Positions 34,208 to 43,190 of a stretch of DNA of 64,000 bases are shown here, piece by piece. The stretch is taken from assembly GCA_021531755.1 (NCBI GenBank), contig JADYUK010000006.1:62001-126000 (forward strand). Reading direction: 5' to 3'. Numbering within the stretch: position 1 is the first letter of the stretch; the number at the start of each line of letters is the position of its first letter. The notes below the pieces were generated by a model. The model was not told where the DNA came from. It saw nothing but the letters and a program-made list of their open reading frames with translations, and did no database searches. The DNA comes from Hoylesella loescheii (GTDB lineage: Bacteria > Bacteroidota > Bacteroidia > Bacteroidales > Bacteroidaceae). The position numbers and the translations under genes were made by a program.

Positions 34208-34912
34208 TTATTCTGCAATCTCCCATGCACTTGTGTCAGATGTGTGGAAGTCTGCGTTTGCCAGCTCCTGCATTACCTGTTCTGCTGTGGCAGACTTCTT
34301 TGTTTCTGGCTTGAGATCGAGGTCTGCAAGATTTGAGACGTCAACCTGTGCGTTGACAGGCACCCCCTCTGCTGTAAAATTCTTCTCATAAGCAGCAAGG
34401 AGTTTCTTTTGCTGATTGAGAGATTTTTTCTGGGCTTTAGCGTTCTTGATGTCACCTATACTTGCCAATGCACCTGCTGCGGCACCTGCTGCGGCACCCT
34501 CGCCGCCACCAACAAGTGCACCTATAGCTGTGCCACCGCCTACTTTGGCAAGTATCATACCTATGGATTTGTTAATCGCTTTTATCTGAGCCTTTACGCT
34601 TTCGGCACTTCTTTTGTTGCCGTTCTGATCTACGAGGAATACTCGTACTTGCTGAGTACCATCCTGATTGAGAACAGGATTACCTTTGGCATCAACAATT
34701 ACTGTCTCTTCTGCATGGAAGACAGGAATGCTATCCCAATTAATTATGGCTGTACTCGTGGCATTTGACTTGCTGACAATTGTCTTGGATTTCTCTGCCA
34801 CTTTATCCGTAACTTTCTTTAGCTTATCCAAGAAACCTTGCGCGTTAATGGATACATTAGCACCGAAGAGCAGCATTAATGTAAATACACCTTTTATAAT
34901 AATACTTTTCAT
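34208..34912 (-). CDS. Exported glycine-zipper protein
   Basis: 234 residues. Signal peptide MKSIIIKGVFTLMLLFGANVSINAQ cut near residue 25. Next come a helical segment (GFLDKLKKVTDKVAEKSKT), a beta segment around VIVDAKGNPVLNQDG, and a glycine zipper GGGTAIGALVGGGEGAAAGA with AAGALASIGD at about 124-155, which can insert in or oligomerise at membranes. A coiled-coil-like Lys/Gln stretch (KAQKKSLNQQKKLLAAYEKN) follows. No family recognised. Periplasmic or outer-membrane location is likely. Twenty-four bases separate it from the 370-residue gene upstream; same transcript. Confidence 0.8.
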   Translation of the reverse strand: MKSIIIKGVFTLMLLFGANVSINAQGFLDKLKKVTDKVAEKSKTIVSKSNATSTAIINWDSIPVFHAEETVIVDAKGNPVLNQDGTQQVRVFLVDQNGNKRSAESVKAQIKAINKSIGMILAKVGGGTAIGALVGGGEGAAAGAAAGALASIGDIKNAKAQKKSLNQQKKLLAAYEKNFTAEGVPVNAQVDVSNLADLDLKPETKKSATAEQVMQELANADFHTSDTSAWEIAE

Positions 34913-34936
34913 AGGTAATTTAGCTTAGGTTTTTCT

Positions 34937-36049
34937 TTACTTGGTATAAATCAGTATTCGGAACTGTCGCTTGTTGTAGGAACCTTTTGCTTCCTGAAGA
35001 ATGCTGTTCATTTCGTGATATTTAATTTTTGTCTCTTTGCCATAGCCAACGGGACGGAAGAGGATTGCCCTAGGAAGATTCGTGCGATTGAGTAATATGT
35101 CGGAAACGCCATCATTCTTTGTCGTTGAGAGGAGTTTAAGACCTGTCACCAGAGATAGTGACTTGATAAACGTCTTATCTGAATCATACACACTAGGGGA
35201 TAGCGGTGTATCACCGTAATAAGCCCACAGCTCCACATTTGGCATGCCACCTTGCTCGCTGAATCCTTGGGAAACCTGCATCCACTTTACTGTTGTGAAA
35301 CGTATCTCAAGAGGCATATTCTCAATTATGCTGCTGAGTTTGTCAATGCGACTGGCATAGAATTCTGATGGGTTGTACATGTTTAGTGTGTGTAGGAATT
35401 CTATTGCCGCGCTAGCATAACGCACCACTTCTTCTTGATCTGCAGTTCCCTGTTTGCGCAGTTCGTTAAGTCGCTTGATTGATCCGAGTGCATAGTTTTC
35501 ATAACTAATGCATGAGTCACAGATACTAATTTCTGACTGAATGGTGTTGATCATGCTCACTGGTACATCTTTGGATTCTATAGCACTCAGATATGCCTGC
35601 TTTGCATTCTTATAGTCACGAAGACCAAACAGACGGCTACCTTCTGCAACAAACGCCGTACATTCCGTGGCGTATTTTGTTATTTCTGGTACGTCAAGTG
35701 TCACACGATAGACACAAAGTTTCTTTATTGGAATGTTGAAGACAATTTCTCCAGGTGAAAAGTTCTCGTGCTGGAATTTTATCTTCTTGGTACCTTCTGG
35801 CACATACACCCAATATTCACCGGGATGATAATCCACATCACCCATCACCCATCCAGAGAACATAAGATTCTTGACCATCGGGATGGTAACCTTTATCAAC
35901 GCACATGAATTATCGTTGATATCACTGCGTGGATGAGTACGAGCAGTAAGGTCACTTGTTAACTCTTCAATGCTTTTTACAGATATCTGTTGTGCGGACA
36001 ATGGCAAACAAGCAAATAGGACAAGACCCAATAACAAAACCTTTTTCAT
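34937..36049 (-). CDS. Exported protein with the cassette's shared N-terminal beta domain
   Basis: 370 residues. Signal peptide MKKVLLLGLVLFACLPLSAQ. Residues about 35-125 (DINDNSCALIKVTIPM, FSGWVMGDVDYHPGEYWVYV, PEGTKKIKFQHENFSPGEI, YRVTLDVPE) form the same beta-rich domain as in the two BspA-like proteins; it looks PEGA-like. A short helical-repeat segment (RLFGLRDYKNAKQAYLSAIES, about 138-158) resembles a TPR unit. The C-terminal part (WAYYGDTPLSPSVYDSDK to RQFRILIYTK) is not recognised. In other Bacteroidales this N-terminal domain heads various envelope proteins. Co-transcribed with the NTF2-like copy B. Confidence 0.82.
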   Translation of the reverse strand: MKKVLLLGLVLFACLPLSAQQISVKSIEELTSDLTARTHPRSDINDNSCALIKVTIPMVKNLMFSGWVMGDVDYHPGEYWVYVPEGTKKIKFQHENFSPGEIVFNIPIKKLCVYRVTLDVPEITKYATECTAFVAEGSRLFGLRDYKNAKQAYLSAIESKDVPVSMINTIQSEISICDSCISYENYALGSIKRLNELRKQGTADQEEVVRYASAAIEFLHTLNMYNPSEFYASRIDKLSSIIENMPLEIRFTTVKWMQVSQGFSEQGGMPNVELWAYYGDTPLSPSVYDSDKTFIKSLSLVTGLKLLSTTKNDGVSDILLNRTNLPRAILFRPVGYGKETKIKYHEMNSILQEAKGSYNKRQFRILIYTK

Positions 36050-36073
36050 ATCTTCGTGAAAGTTGATTCATCC

Positions 36074-37024
36074 TTAAATATCAAAATCACTCAAACTAAA
36101 CACTTCATCCTTTGGAAGCTTGCCTCCGTTGATTCTGTCTGGCTGCCAAGTGCGGACGTGAATCTGCGGAGCAGACTCGTTACTGAAGTCCCAGAGGAGA
36201 AAGACGTAGCCATCATCGTGATAACGATCAGAGGTGTATCCCTGATGCAAGGTTACGCCATAGAAATCGGCATTGACAGGATGACGCATAACCTCTATCT
36301 CGTCAAAGGTTACCTTGATGTATTTGTTGGCAGCAAAGACACGACGGAGATTGCCAAGGTATTCCTGCTTCGTTTGTTTCTTGTATTGTATTTTGTCTGG
36401 CATTGGAATACCATCCTTTGACTGCTTTATGACCTTACCAGTGATGATAAGAGCATCGTCAGAGAATACCTGTGTAAGGAAATTGATGTCCTTCTGATTA
36501 TACGAGGTGCGGAAATGCTCCACATAGTCAAGAATAAGCTGGCGGCGACGAAGATCTGTAACGCTCTTGTTACTCTTGATGATGTTCATATAGAGGTTCA
36601 TGCTCAGAGTGAGATAAAAACTCTCCATATTGCCATTACGGTCAAAACTGAACACAGCCTCTTGGTACTCATCTTCATTGAAAGAAGAGTCGGTTGGACG
36701 CATCATGAGTGGGATGTTGCGCACCTGATAGCCTGAACCAGTCTGTATGCAGTGCTCCATAATCTCCTCGTCAGTACACTCAAAAGGACTGTTCTCCCAA
36801 AGCATGGAGACCGAAGACTGGACATTGTTAGAGAGACCCATGCCGCCGAAGTTCAAGGCACGCTTTGACGATTGAGCATTATTAACCTCTGTAAGGAATG
36901 CAGACATGGTGCGTTCCATCTTTGCCTTGACCGTTGCGTTACCAATACCATCAATCTGCACAGTAACATCAGCCATGATGTTCTGTGCAACAAACATTAA
37001 AAGGAATATAAGATTTATTTTCAT
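36074..37024 (-). CDS. Exported NTF2-like protein, copy B
   Basis: 316 residues, signal peptide MKINLIFLLMFVAQNIMADV. Paralogue of the protein at 32510: about the first 200 residues are near-identical at protein and DNA level, the remainder (from KVIKQSKDGIPMPDKIQYKK) is clearly diverged. The NTF2-like half starts at RRRQLILDYVEHFRTSYNQKD. Because its 5' neighbour is the intact 246-residue gene, this is probably the parental block. Twelve bases separate it from that gene, the same spacing as in copy A. Confidence 0.85.
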   Translation of the reverse strand: MKINLIFLLMFVAQNIMADVTVQIDGIGNATVKAKMERTMSAFLTEVNNAQSSKRALNFGGMGLSNNVQSSVSMLWENSPFECTDEEIMEHCIQTGSGYQVRNIPLMMRPTDSSFNEDEYQEAVFSFDRNGNMESFYLTLSMNLYMNIIKSNKSVTDLRRRQLILDYVEHFRTSYNQKDINFLTQVFSDDALIITGKVIKQSKDGIPMPDKIQYKKQTKQEYLGNLRRVFAANKYIKVTFDEIEVMRHPVNADFYGVTLHQGYTSDRYHDDGYVFLLWDFSNESAPQIHVRTWQPDRINGGKLPKDEVFSLSDFDI

Positions 37025-37036
37025 GATTCTAAATCT

Positions 37037-37777
37037 TTAATACTTAAACCATATACCGCCACAACCTTTGTAGTCGTTTATGTCTGCTTCACGTCCTGTG
37101 CTGACATCAGTGAACTTGGACTGACGGGACAACAGATGTGCCACTACATTGCCTTGTGGATTGAAGACGAACATATAGAAGTCGCCACTTACTGGATTCT
37201 TCTTGTATTTGCCGTATGACGTAATGCCCTCACTTCCTTTTATGAACGGCTGTATATCCGAGAAATCTGTGATGGCAAGAAACCTTTTCTCTTTAGCACT
37301 TGGCTCATATTCGGCTTTTGCCAATTCGCTTGGTTGCTCCACCACAATAGGATTTCCCGCCTTGGGTTCTTCCGGTTGTGGCTGTTCCGTAGCAGTTGTC
37401 TGCTGAACCGGAACAACAATCATATCCTTTGCATCAGCAAAAGTCACTATCTCAGACTTCTTCACATAGAGGAATGCGCGATACAAGTTTCCGCGGCGAG
37501 TCTTTATCTGGAGCGTACTCTGCCCTGCCTTTGCAATGCAGCCTTGGATATTCTCGTTAGGGTATGATTGCCTGACCCAGTCCTCAATGGTTGTCTCCAT
37601 GAGAGCACGGGCATTGCTGTAAGCATCGTCCCATGTAGCTGTCGTTGCCTCTGCGTAGAGGTATGTTGCATCTTTTTTGATTGCATTAATCTGCTTCACG
37701 GCAGATGCTGCATCACTCTGCGCAAACAAAGGGAATGCAACGGCAGACAGTAATAAAGAGAATAATAGTCGTTTCAT
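37037..37777 (-). CDS. Exported protein of unknown function (intact parent of the truncated copy)
   Basis: 246 residues. Signal peptide MKRLLFSLLLSAVAFPLFAQ. The N-terminal domain (KKDATYLYAEATTATWDDAY, ALMETTIEDWVRQS) resembles the LPP20/FlgT-like alpha-beta module seen in many envelope proteins, in which the words YAEAT and DAYSNARALM mark the first strand and helix. A Pro/Glu-rich linker (QQTTATEQPQPEEPKAGNP) leads to a C-terminal domain (FIKGSEGITSYGKYKKNP, FYMFVFNPQGNVVAHLLS, GCGGIWFKY). Function unknown. Its ATG overlaps the stop of the upstream gene (TGATG), indicating translational coupling. Confidence 0.82.
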   Translation of the reverse strand: MKRLLFSLLLSAVAFPLFAQSDAASAVKQINAIKKDATYLYAEATTATWDDAYSNARALMETTIEDWVRQSYPNENIQGCIAKAGQSTLQIKTRRGNLYRAFLYVKKSEIVTFADAKDMIVVPVQQTTATEQPQPEEPKAGNPIVVEQPSELAKAEYEPSAKEKRFLAITDFSDIQPFIKGSEGITSYGKYKKNPVSGDFYMFVFNPQGNVVAHLLSRQSKFTDVSTGREADINDYKGCGGIWFKY

Positions 37778-38886
37778 CAGTATCTTATCTTCTTTTTCTT
37801 TGTAGTATATTGCTGATAGAGGTTCTTCACATTGTGGGTAGGGATGAAAGCATTCAATTTAGCTTTCAGCAAGACCGTCGGCTTTTGCAGGAATCCTTTC
37901 GGTACAATGACAGAAAGAAGGTGGTTATATCCCATGTCCGTTGACTCAGCTACAATCAGCACTTTATATCCGTCATCGTATTCTTCCTCTATAGCAGTGT
38001 AGATAGTCAGTTCTGCCTCGTGACAATACTGCAGCCATTGCTGAAGGCTGATTGTGTACTCTCGCGACTTGAAACCATAGAGACTCTGATTCACAGCAAT
38101 CGGATTAGCACACGATGTCATGACATGGAAGATATTCGTTGCACTCAGGTCTTGATGCAGGGTGTCAAGTACGAGGGAGTAAGTGCCATCAGCATGCTTG
38201 TAATAGTAAGAGCATGTGTTGACGCTCTCCAATTCATAATGCTTTGAAGGTGCAGAGCGATAGAGAGAGTCTGTAATTTGCTCCATCTGGGGTAATACAG
38301 ACTCCTCGAATGCCGGTGCACCTTTAATCATATCATACATTTTCTGCTCTATCTCTACCTGTGGCATGCCGAGTAGGAGCTCGAACTGTATGGGGAAGGC
38401 AACAGACAAGAATGACTGTCCGTCATTGGACCATGTCACCTCGTAGTATTTGTTCTCCACTCTCTCTATAGAGACTGCCGAAGACTCATTGATCTTCTTT
38501 ATGTCTGCAATGGTGCCTTGCGTAAATATCACCTTGTCATCCTTCAGTTTCTGCTGCAACGGCGTAGGCTGCTTCCAACAATAAAGTTCTAACATATATC
38601 GCTCAAGGAAGTTATACACGTCAGAAGCATACTGCTGTTTCATCTCGGGTGCGAAGAGCTGGAAGCCAAGGTGCGTTACCGAATGACGGTTGTCATACTC
38701 CACAGTCAACGGCATTCCTAATGCCGTACCAGCATCGTATGAGCCTGCACTCAACGTGTCACTTGGCACGAAAGAGATACTCTTAGCGAGCGACTGCAGC
38801 AGTTTCGTCTGAAACGCACCTTGTTGGGCTCTCGTGGGAGAGAGACCAACAAGGATTAGTGCTATGATAACAAGATGCCTGTTCAT
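37777..38886 (-). CDS. Exported protein of unknown function
   Basis: 369 residues with signal peptide MNRHLVIIALILVGLSPTRAQ. Mixed alpha/beta sequence without recognised motifs; features visible are EYDNRHSVTHLGFQLFAP near 64, a central segment ISFVPSDTL, and a basic C terminus TKKKKIRY. Probably periplasmic. It lies 26 bases after the zinc-ribbon/MORN gene and overlaps the start of the next by one base, so it is firmly inside the cassette transcript. Confidence 0.75.
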   Translation of the reverse strand: MNRHLVIIALILVGLSPTRAQQGAFQTKLLQSLAKSISFVPSDTLSAGSYDAGTALGMPLTVEYDNRHSVTHLGFQLFAPEMKQQYASDVYNFLERYMLELYCWKQPTPLQQKLKDDKVIFTQGTIADIKKINESSAVSIERVENKYYEVTWSNDGQSFLSVAFPIQFELLLGMPQVEIEQKMYDMIKGAPAFEESVLPQMEQITDSLYRSAPSKHYELESVNTCSYYYKHADGTYSLVLDTLHQDLSATNIFHVMTSCANPIAVNQSLYGFKSREYTISLQQWLQYCHEAELTIYTAIEEEYDDGYKVLIVAESTDMGYNHLLSVIVPKGFLQKPTVLLKAKLNAFIPTHNVKNLYQQYTTKKKKIRY

Positions 38887-38912
38887 ATACCTTATAATAT
38901 ATGCGCGTAAGT

Positions 38913-39596
38913 TTACATTCCGATTATGATGCTGCCCTTGACATTATTGTCAGAACCGTACCAACGACCTTGTACGAGTTTGCCGCTTACCCACTCGCCA
39001 ATGACATAGTCACCGGCATCAGCCACACGTCCCTTAGGGTCACGTGAGTCGATGACATGTGATGATGTAAAGCGCATTGTGCCCTGTCCGTTAGGTTTGC
39101 CACCGCTGACAGCTCCGGTGAACTTGGCGTAACCGAGATTTACGCTACCTTTGGCAGAGCCACTCGCCTTGCTCGTCTTAGTTGTGGTTGTAGTTGTCTT
39201 TGTGGCCTTAGGTGTCTCGACCTTCTCTACAGTCTTCTCTATCGTGACGGTGTCAATCTGCTTGATAGTGTCAGTCTTGACGATGGTCACGGTGTCGGTC
39301 TTTGCGACAGCAGAACTATCAACCTTGGTAGAGTCAACTGCTGCCACCTCCGGCTCATTGCTGCCGCCGGTAAAGGCAAAGACGCAGCCGATGATGATGG
39401 CGAGGACAATTACAGCGACACCGATAAGAATCGGAGTCTTACTTTTGCCTTTCTCTGGTACTTTGTCTTCTACATACGGCTGAAGCTCTTCGCCGCATTC
39501 CAGACAGACGAAGTCAGCATCATCGTCTGTAATAATCTGTACTTTGTTGGCTTTTGAACATACGCCAACATTCTTGCAAATTCCTTTTCTTTCCAT
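38913..39596 (-). CDS. Zinc-ribbon, single-TM, MORN-like protein
   Basis: 227 residues. Residues 7-34 hold four Cys (CKNVGVC and CLEC) spaced as a treble-clef zinc ribbon. One membrane helix follows (TPILIGVAVIVLAIIIGCVF, about 53-72), then a Thr/Val-rich linker of about 70 residues, and a C-terminal MORN-like part (GYAKFTGAVSGGKPNGQGTM, GEWVSGKLVQGRWYGSDN). The predicted topology puts the zinc ribbon in the cytoplasm and the MORN part outside. That makes it a candidate link between the cytoplasmic tubulin-like protein, encoded directly upstream (12-base gap), and the exported proteins downstream. Similar zinc-ribbon/MORN proteins are common in Prevotella; none has an assigned role that I know of. 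Confidence 0.85.
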   Translation of the reverse strand: MERKGICKNVGVCSKANKVQIITDDDADFVCLECGEELQPYVEDKVPEKGKSKTPILIGVAVIVLAIIIGCVFAFTGGSNEPEVAAVDSTKVDSSAVAKTDTVTIVKTDTIKQIDTVTIEKTVEKVETPKATKTTTTTTKTSKASGSAKGSVNLGYAKFTGAVSGGKPNGQGTMRFTSSHVIDSRDPKGRVADAGDYVIGEWVSGKLVQGRWYGSDNNVKGSIIIGM

Positions 39597-39608
39597 TGTT
39601 TCAAAAGT

Positions 39609-42600
39609 TTAAATTGTTGGTGGCATCGGTGGCATGCCTGATGGTGTTGGTGGTACTGGTGGCATCTGAGGAGCAACTGGCGCAAAGAGTCCCTGCAACT
39701 CAGGAACTTGTCCGGCAGGAGTCCATGCATCCATGCCTTGCTGCCAAACCAAAGTCTGGGCTGTCATTTGTCCTGTAGGAACAAACCCTTTTAGCGTCTG
39801 ATAGTCGTATGGCCCATACTGCTGACCACCGATGAAGAGATACATCGAAACCAGAGGTGGCGGTGGAGCGACTATTGTCTGAGTTCCTTGCATTGATCGT
39901 ATATCTGGCACTGCACTTGCGGTCTGCCTTATTGGTGCGCCAGATGCTGATGGAGCATTCATTTTTTGCTTAAGTTCGTTAATATGAGCAATCTCCTTAT
40001 CCGTAGGCTTGTAAAGAGCAGGAAGCATGTTCAACTTAATGCAGTCCTCCACATTCATAGGTTCAATGCCGTCATAGTCCTCCAACTGTGTCTCAAAACG
40101 TGCGACCTTTCCTTGTGCAGAGTTCATGAGTTTGTCATAGTCCTCCTTCAGCGAGTAAACATTCTGTAGATACCTTGGAGTAAGGTTAGTCTCCAATGTG
40201 ATTACAACAATCTCGTTAGACTTGCCGCCGCGAGATACCTTGATATTGCCCTCAGATGTGAAACTCTTGATAAGAGCCTCTATCTTCTGAAGGAACTCCG
40301 GGTTAGCATCAAAGTCAGGCAGAATGACAAACATGCTTGACTTGACCTTAGGACCATTGTTGACCTCTATATCTCTATGCTTATTCGTTATTGCAGCATG
40401 ACGAACAAGGCGGTTCAGTTTCTCCTTGAGTCCTTCATCATTACCACTGTATTCATCATGCAGTTTCTGAATGATGTTTACGCCTATAAGTTTCTCGTAG
40501 CCTGGGATATAGTCACGTCCCACCTCATTCGCAAAGAAGTTGGTGGCTTCCTCTTCGCCAATCTGCTCGAAGGTGCTTATAAGCGTTCCGGCACGGAGCT
40601 TATCAGCGACCTCACGGAAATTAGGACGGTCAGGGTTAAGGAGAGCCTTAATGCCTGCCATTATCTGACGGATGCGGTCTTGGTTATCTGTGTCATTTGC
40701 GATTGCACCCTTTATGACTGCTTGTACCTTGTTAGCATCATAATTCTTGATGACAACGCCCTTCAGACTTTGCTTTTCTTCTGATTCCGGCACGCAACGT
40801 GAGGCAATAGAGCCGAACAGCATCTCCTGGGCAGTCTGCATCTGGGTGATGGTCTTGTCGATGTCACCCTTTGTTACCTGAACGGCATTCATGAGATCAT
40901 CAATCAAGATGCGTGCGAACTGATAACTCTCCTTCCATGTCATCAGAACATATTTCTCCTTGACAGCCTTGGTGAATTTAGATGACAGTTCGTCCTTGCT
41001 GTTGTTCAGACCGATGTTAGAGAACAATTTGCGTCCGGTACTCATGGTACACCAGTCCTCATTGATGCGTTTCATCACAGCATCACGACGCTTTATCTCA
41101 TCATCAGCTGTTGCGCTGAGTTTAATGAGTCCTATCTTTTCTTCCTCAAAGTATTTGGACAGAGTCTGCACAATCATAGAGAGTTGGTTGAGAGATTTCT
41201 CACCATTCATCCAGAGTTGGAAGAGGTCTGCATTTATCTTTTCGGTAATCTTGGCTACAATAGCCTCACGACCGAATTTCATCTTTTTCTCATAGAATGT
41301 CACAACGCCATTCTGCCCTGCTTCTGCGATAGGACGGAAATCCTTGTCAAAGAATCTCTTTGTCTTGTTGCGAATAGCTACGAGTTTGTCGTTATGTCCT
41401 ATCTCATCGGTTGCGAGTATCTCGCGGCAGAATGTTTCAACCTTTCCATATTCATCTGCAATAGGAAGCCAACCCTCCTTTTTGTGGTCAGGCAGGATTG
41501 GAACAGAAAGGCAAAGATGCTCGCGGCTGATGCACCACTTCTGTTTCTGCTCGCGTGAGGTTACGAAAGCGTAGTCGTCATTGACAGGTGCTTCGGCGAC
41601 ATATCCGCTTTCGCGTGAGAGGTTGTTGTAAAGCATCTTCATGGCAGCCTGATAGGCAAAGCTATATCCACAGAATTCCTTAATCTCTTGTTCTGGAATT
41701 GCCAGACGCTTGATGCCAAAGCCATTGAACTTATAGCAGTGAGGAGAGTCATAGTCAGAATAGTTAGGATTCTCACCCTTCTCTACATTATTGAAGAAGT
41801 GTGCAGCACTTTCCGTTGCTCCTTCACCCAACTTTCTGTCACTTAATGCCACACCAACGGTCTTCTGGTAAATGAGTTCTGCAATAGTAGAAGGTATGAC
41901 TTTGTTTACATCAAAGCGGACATCGACACGATTCGTGTCTGTCACCAAATAGGCTGAGTAGAAAGGAAGGTCGAGATTCAGTCTCTCCACATCATAGTCT
42001 CTTTCACTGAGATTCCAAGGCTTGAATGCGCCCATATCCAGCGCATTAAGTTCCGTCAGGGCTACGTAACCATTGGATTTGTAGTTGTTCGTTGAAGCCC
42101 ATTCCGGATTTGGATGCTCTTCGGGAAGCAACAGGTAGAGAACAATCTTGTTGTTCGCTTGATCAGGAAACTGCTTACGGAGCTGAGCGATAACATCAAT
42201 GATACTCCCGGAACCTGTACCGCCGGCAAGGCCTGCTACTACGTGGTATGTGATTTTTCTGCCGTCGGGATTGTAACTCAAGTTACGTGCCTTTACGCCG
42301 ACAATCTTATTGAACTCAGGAGAACCATTAGCAAAAAGCAGACGCCCGAGGCGACGTTTCTGACCTGCAGCGCCTTCGCCAATCTTTGGGTCGTTGATAA
42401 TATTCTTCCAGTCTTCGCTGTTGCCAAGCCAGGGGGCAAGATACATGAAGCGACTCTTATTGTCAACATAGTCACGAAGGTTAGCAGCAGGGATTCTGAC
42501 AACAGAGTCCTCGCTCAAACTTATAGACTTGCCCATGACACTCCACTGTGCAGGATCTTTCATTTTAAGGTCCTGCTCGCTGGAATCGACATAGAGATAA

Positions 42601-42719
42601 TCTATCCACATGTCTTTCGGTTTGACGTCTCCATTGAAACGCTCGAACATAAGTTTTCTCAATGCGGCCAGAACTCGGCCTCCTGTTCCTCCAAGTCCGA
42701 TTATTAAGTGATTATCCAT
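39609..42719 (-). CDS. Tubulin/FtsZ-like GTPase with C-terminal GYF_2 domain
   Basis: 1036 residues. N-terminal tubulin_2-type domain: IIGLGGTGGRVL at 6-17 (nucleotide-binding loop), GQKRRLGR at 119-126, and the tubulin signature GLAGGTGSGS at 163-172 that binds the GTP phosphates. A long helical middle part (about 400-900) follows. At 959-1010 lies a GYF_2/DUF4339 domain (MYLFIGGQQYGPYDYQTL, LVWQQGMDAWTPAGQV), and the protein ends in a Pro/Met-rich tail (APQMPPVPPTPSGMPPMPP). GYF domains bind proline-rich peptides, so self-interaction of tail and domain is possible. FtsZ-like families outside cell division have been described and linked to membrane remodelling. No membrane helix; expected to polymerise in the cytoplasm. 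It is followed by the zinc-ribbon/TM gene and preceded by a small membrane protein gene. Confidence 0.9.
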   Translation of the reverse strand: MDNHLIIGLGGTGGRVLAALRKLMFERFNGDVKPKDMWIDYLYVDSSEQDLKMKDPAQWSVMGKSISLSEDSVVRIPAANLRDYVDNKSRFMYLAPWLGNSEDWKNIINDPKIGEGAAGQKRRLGRLLFANGSPEFNKIVGVKARNLSYNPDGRKITYHVVAGLAGGTGSGSIIDVIAQLRKQFPDQANNKIVLYLLLPEEHPNPEWASTNNYKSNGYVALTELNALDMGAFKPWNLSERDYDVERLNLDLPFYSAYLVTDTNRVDVRFDVNKVIPSTIAELIYQKTVGVALSDRKLGEGATESAAHFFNNVEKGENPNYSDYDSPHCYKFNGFGIKRLAIPEQEIKEFCGYSFAYQAAMKMLYNNLSRESGYVAEAPVNDDYAFVTSREQKQKWCISREHLCLSVPILPDHKKEGWLPIADEYGKVETFCREILATDEIGHNDKLVAIRNKTKRFFDKDFRPIAEAGQNGVVTFYEKKMKFGREAIVAKITEKINADLFQLWMNGEKSLNQLSMIVQTLSKYFEEEKIGLIKLSATADDEIKRRDAVMKRINEDWCTMSTGRKLFSNIGLNNSKDELSSKFTKAVKEKYVLMTWKESYQFARILIDDLMNAVQVTKGDIDKTITQMQTAQEMLFGSIASRCVPESEEKQSLKGVVIKNYDANKVQAVIKGAIANDTDNQDRIRQIMAGIKALLNPDRPNFREVADKLRAGTLISTFEQIGEEEATNFFANEVGRDYIPGYEKLIGVNIIQKLHDEYSGNDEGLKEKLNRLVRHAAITNKHRDIEVNNGPKVKSSMFVILPDFDANPEFLQKIEALIKSFTSEGNIKVSRGGKSNEIVVITLETNLTPRYLQNVYSLKEDYDKLMNSAQGKVARFETQLEDYDGIEPMNVEDCIKLNMLPALYKPTDKEIAHINELKQKMNAPSASGAPIRQTASAVPDIRSMQGTQTIVAPPPPLVSMYLFIGGQQYGPYDYQTLKGFVPTGQMTAQTLVWQQGMDAWTPAGQVPELQGLFAPVAPQMPPVPPTPSGMPPMPPTI

Positions 42720-42741
42720 ACTTTTATATAGCTTTTAGTTA

Positions 42742-43188
42742 TTATATTCCCCAGTCATTAGATGATGAAGACAAATTGCTGTCATAATCATCAAAGGATG
42801 CATGATATTTCTTTCTAACTGGTGTCATTGTGAACCACATAGACACTCCTGCAAGCGCTATAAATAATGCCGACCACATTACCCTACGGAAAACAAACCA
42901 TCCGACATCCTTTGTCGTGTAGCCTATTATGTTTGCTGCTGTCTGCGAGAACATTCCGACAATACTCTTCACGTCACTGACGGCATCGTCTAAACAACAC
43001 GCACACACCAGCCGACTCATCTGAAACGTAAGAAGGGCAGCAAGTACAATGGCTATGATATATGATAACGGATTCAATTTCTTGTTGCAGTTTGCTGATG
43101 CAACAAGAATCAGGAGTAGTGCTGTGATAACGATAGCAATGAGCACTCCGTATTCGATATATGCCATGGTGTTAATATAGTTTCCCAT
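42742..43188 (-). CDS. Small membrane protein of the tubulin cassette
   Basis: 148 residues, three membrane helices: about 12-30 (YGVLIAIVITALLLILVAS), 42-60 (LSYIIAIVLAALLTFQMSR) and 103-123 (FRRVMWSALFIALAGVSMWF). The loop between the second and third contains a Cys cluster (CACC) and an amphipathic stretch. The C-terminal 25 residues are acidic and Ser-rich and would be in the cytoplasm or periplasm depending on topology. No family recognised. Only two bases separate it from the lipoprotein gene upstream and 22 from the tubulin-like gene downstream, so it may be its membrane anchor. Confidence 0.8.
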   Translation of the reverse strand: MGNYINTMAYIEYGVLIAIVITALLLILVASANCNKKLNPLSYIIAIVLAALLTFQMSRLVCACCLDDAVSDVKSIVGMFSQTAANIIGYTTKDVGWFVFRRVMWSALFIALAGVSMWFTMTPVRKKYHASFDDYDSNLSSSSNDWGI

Positions 43189-43190
43189 AG

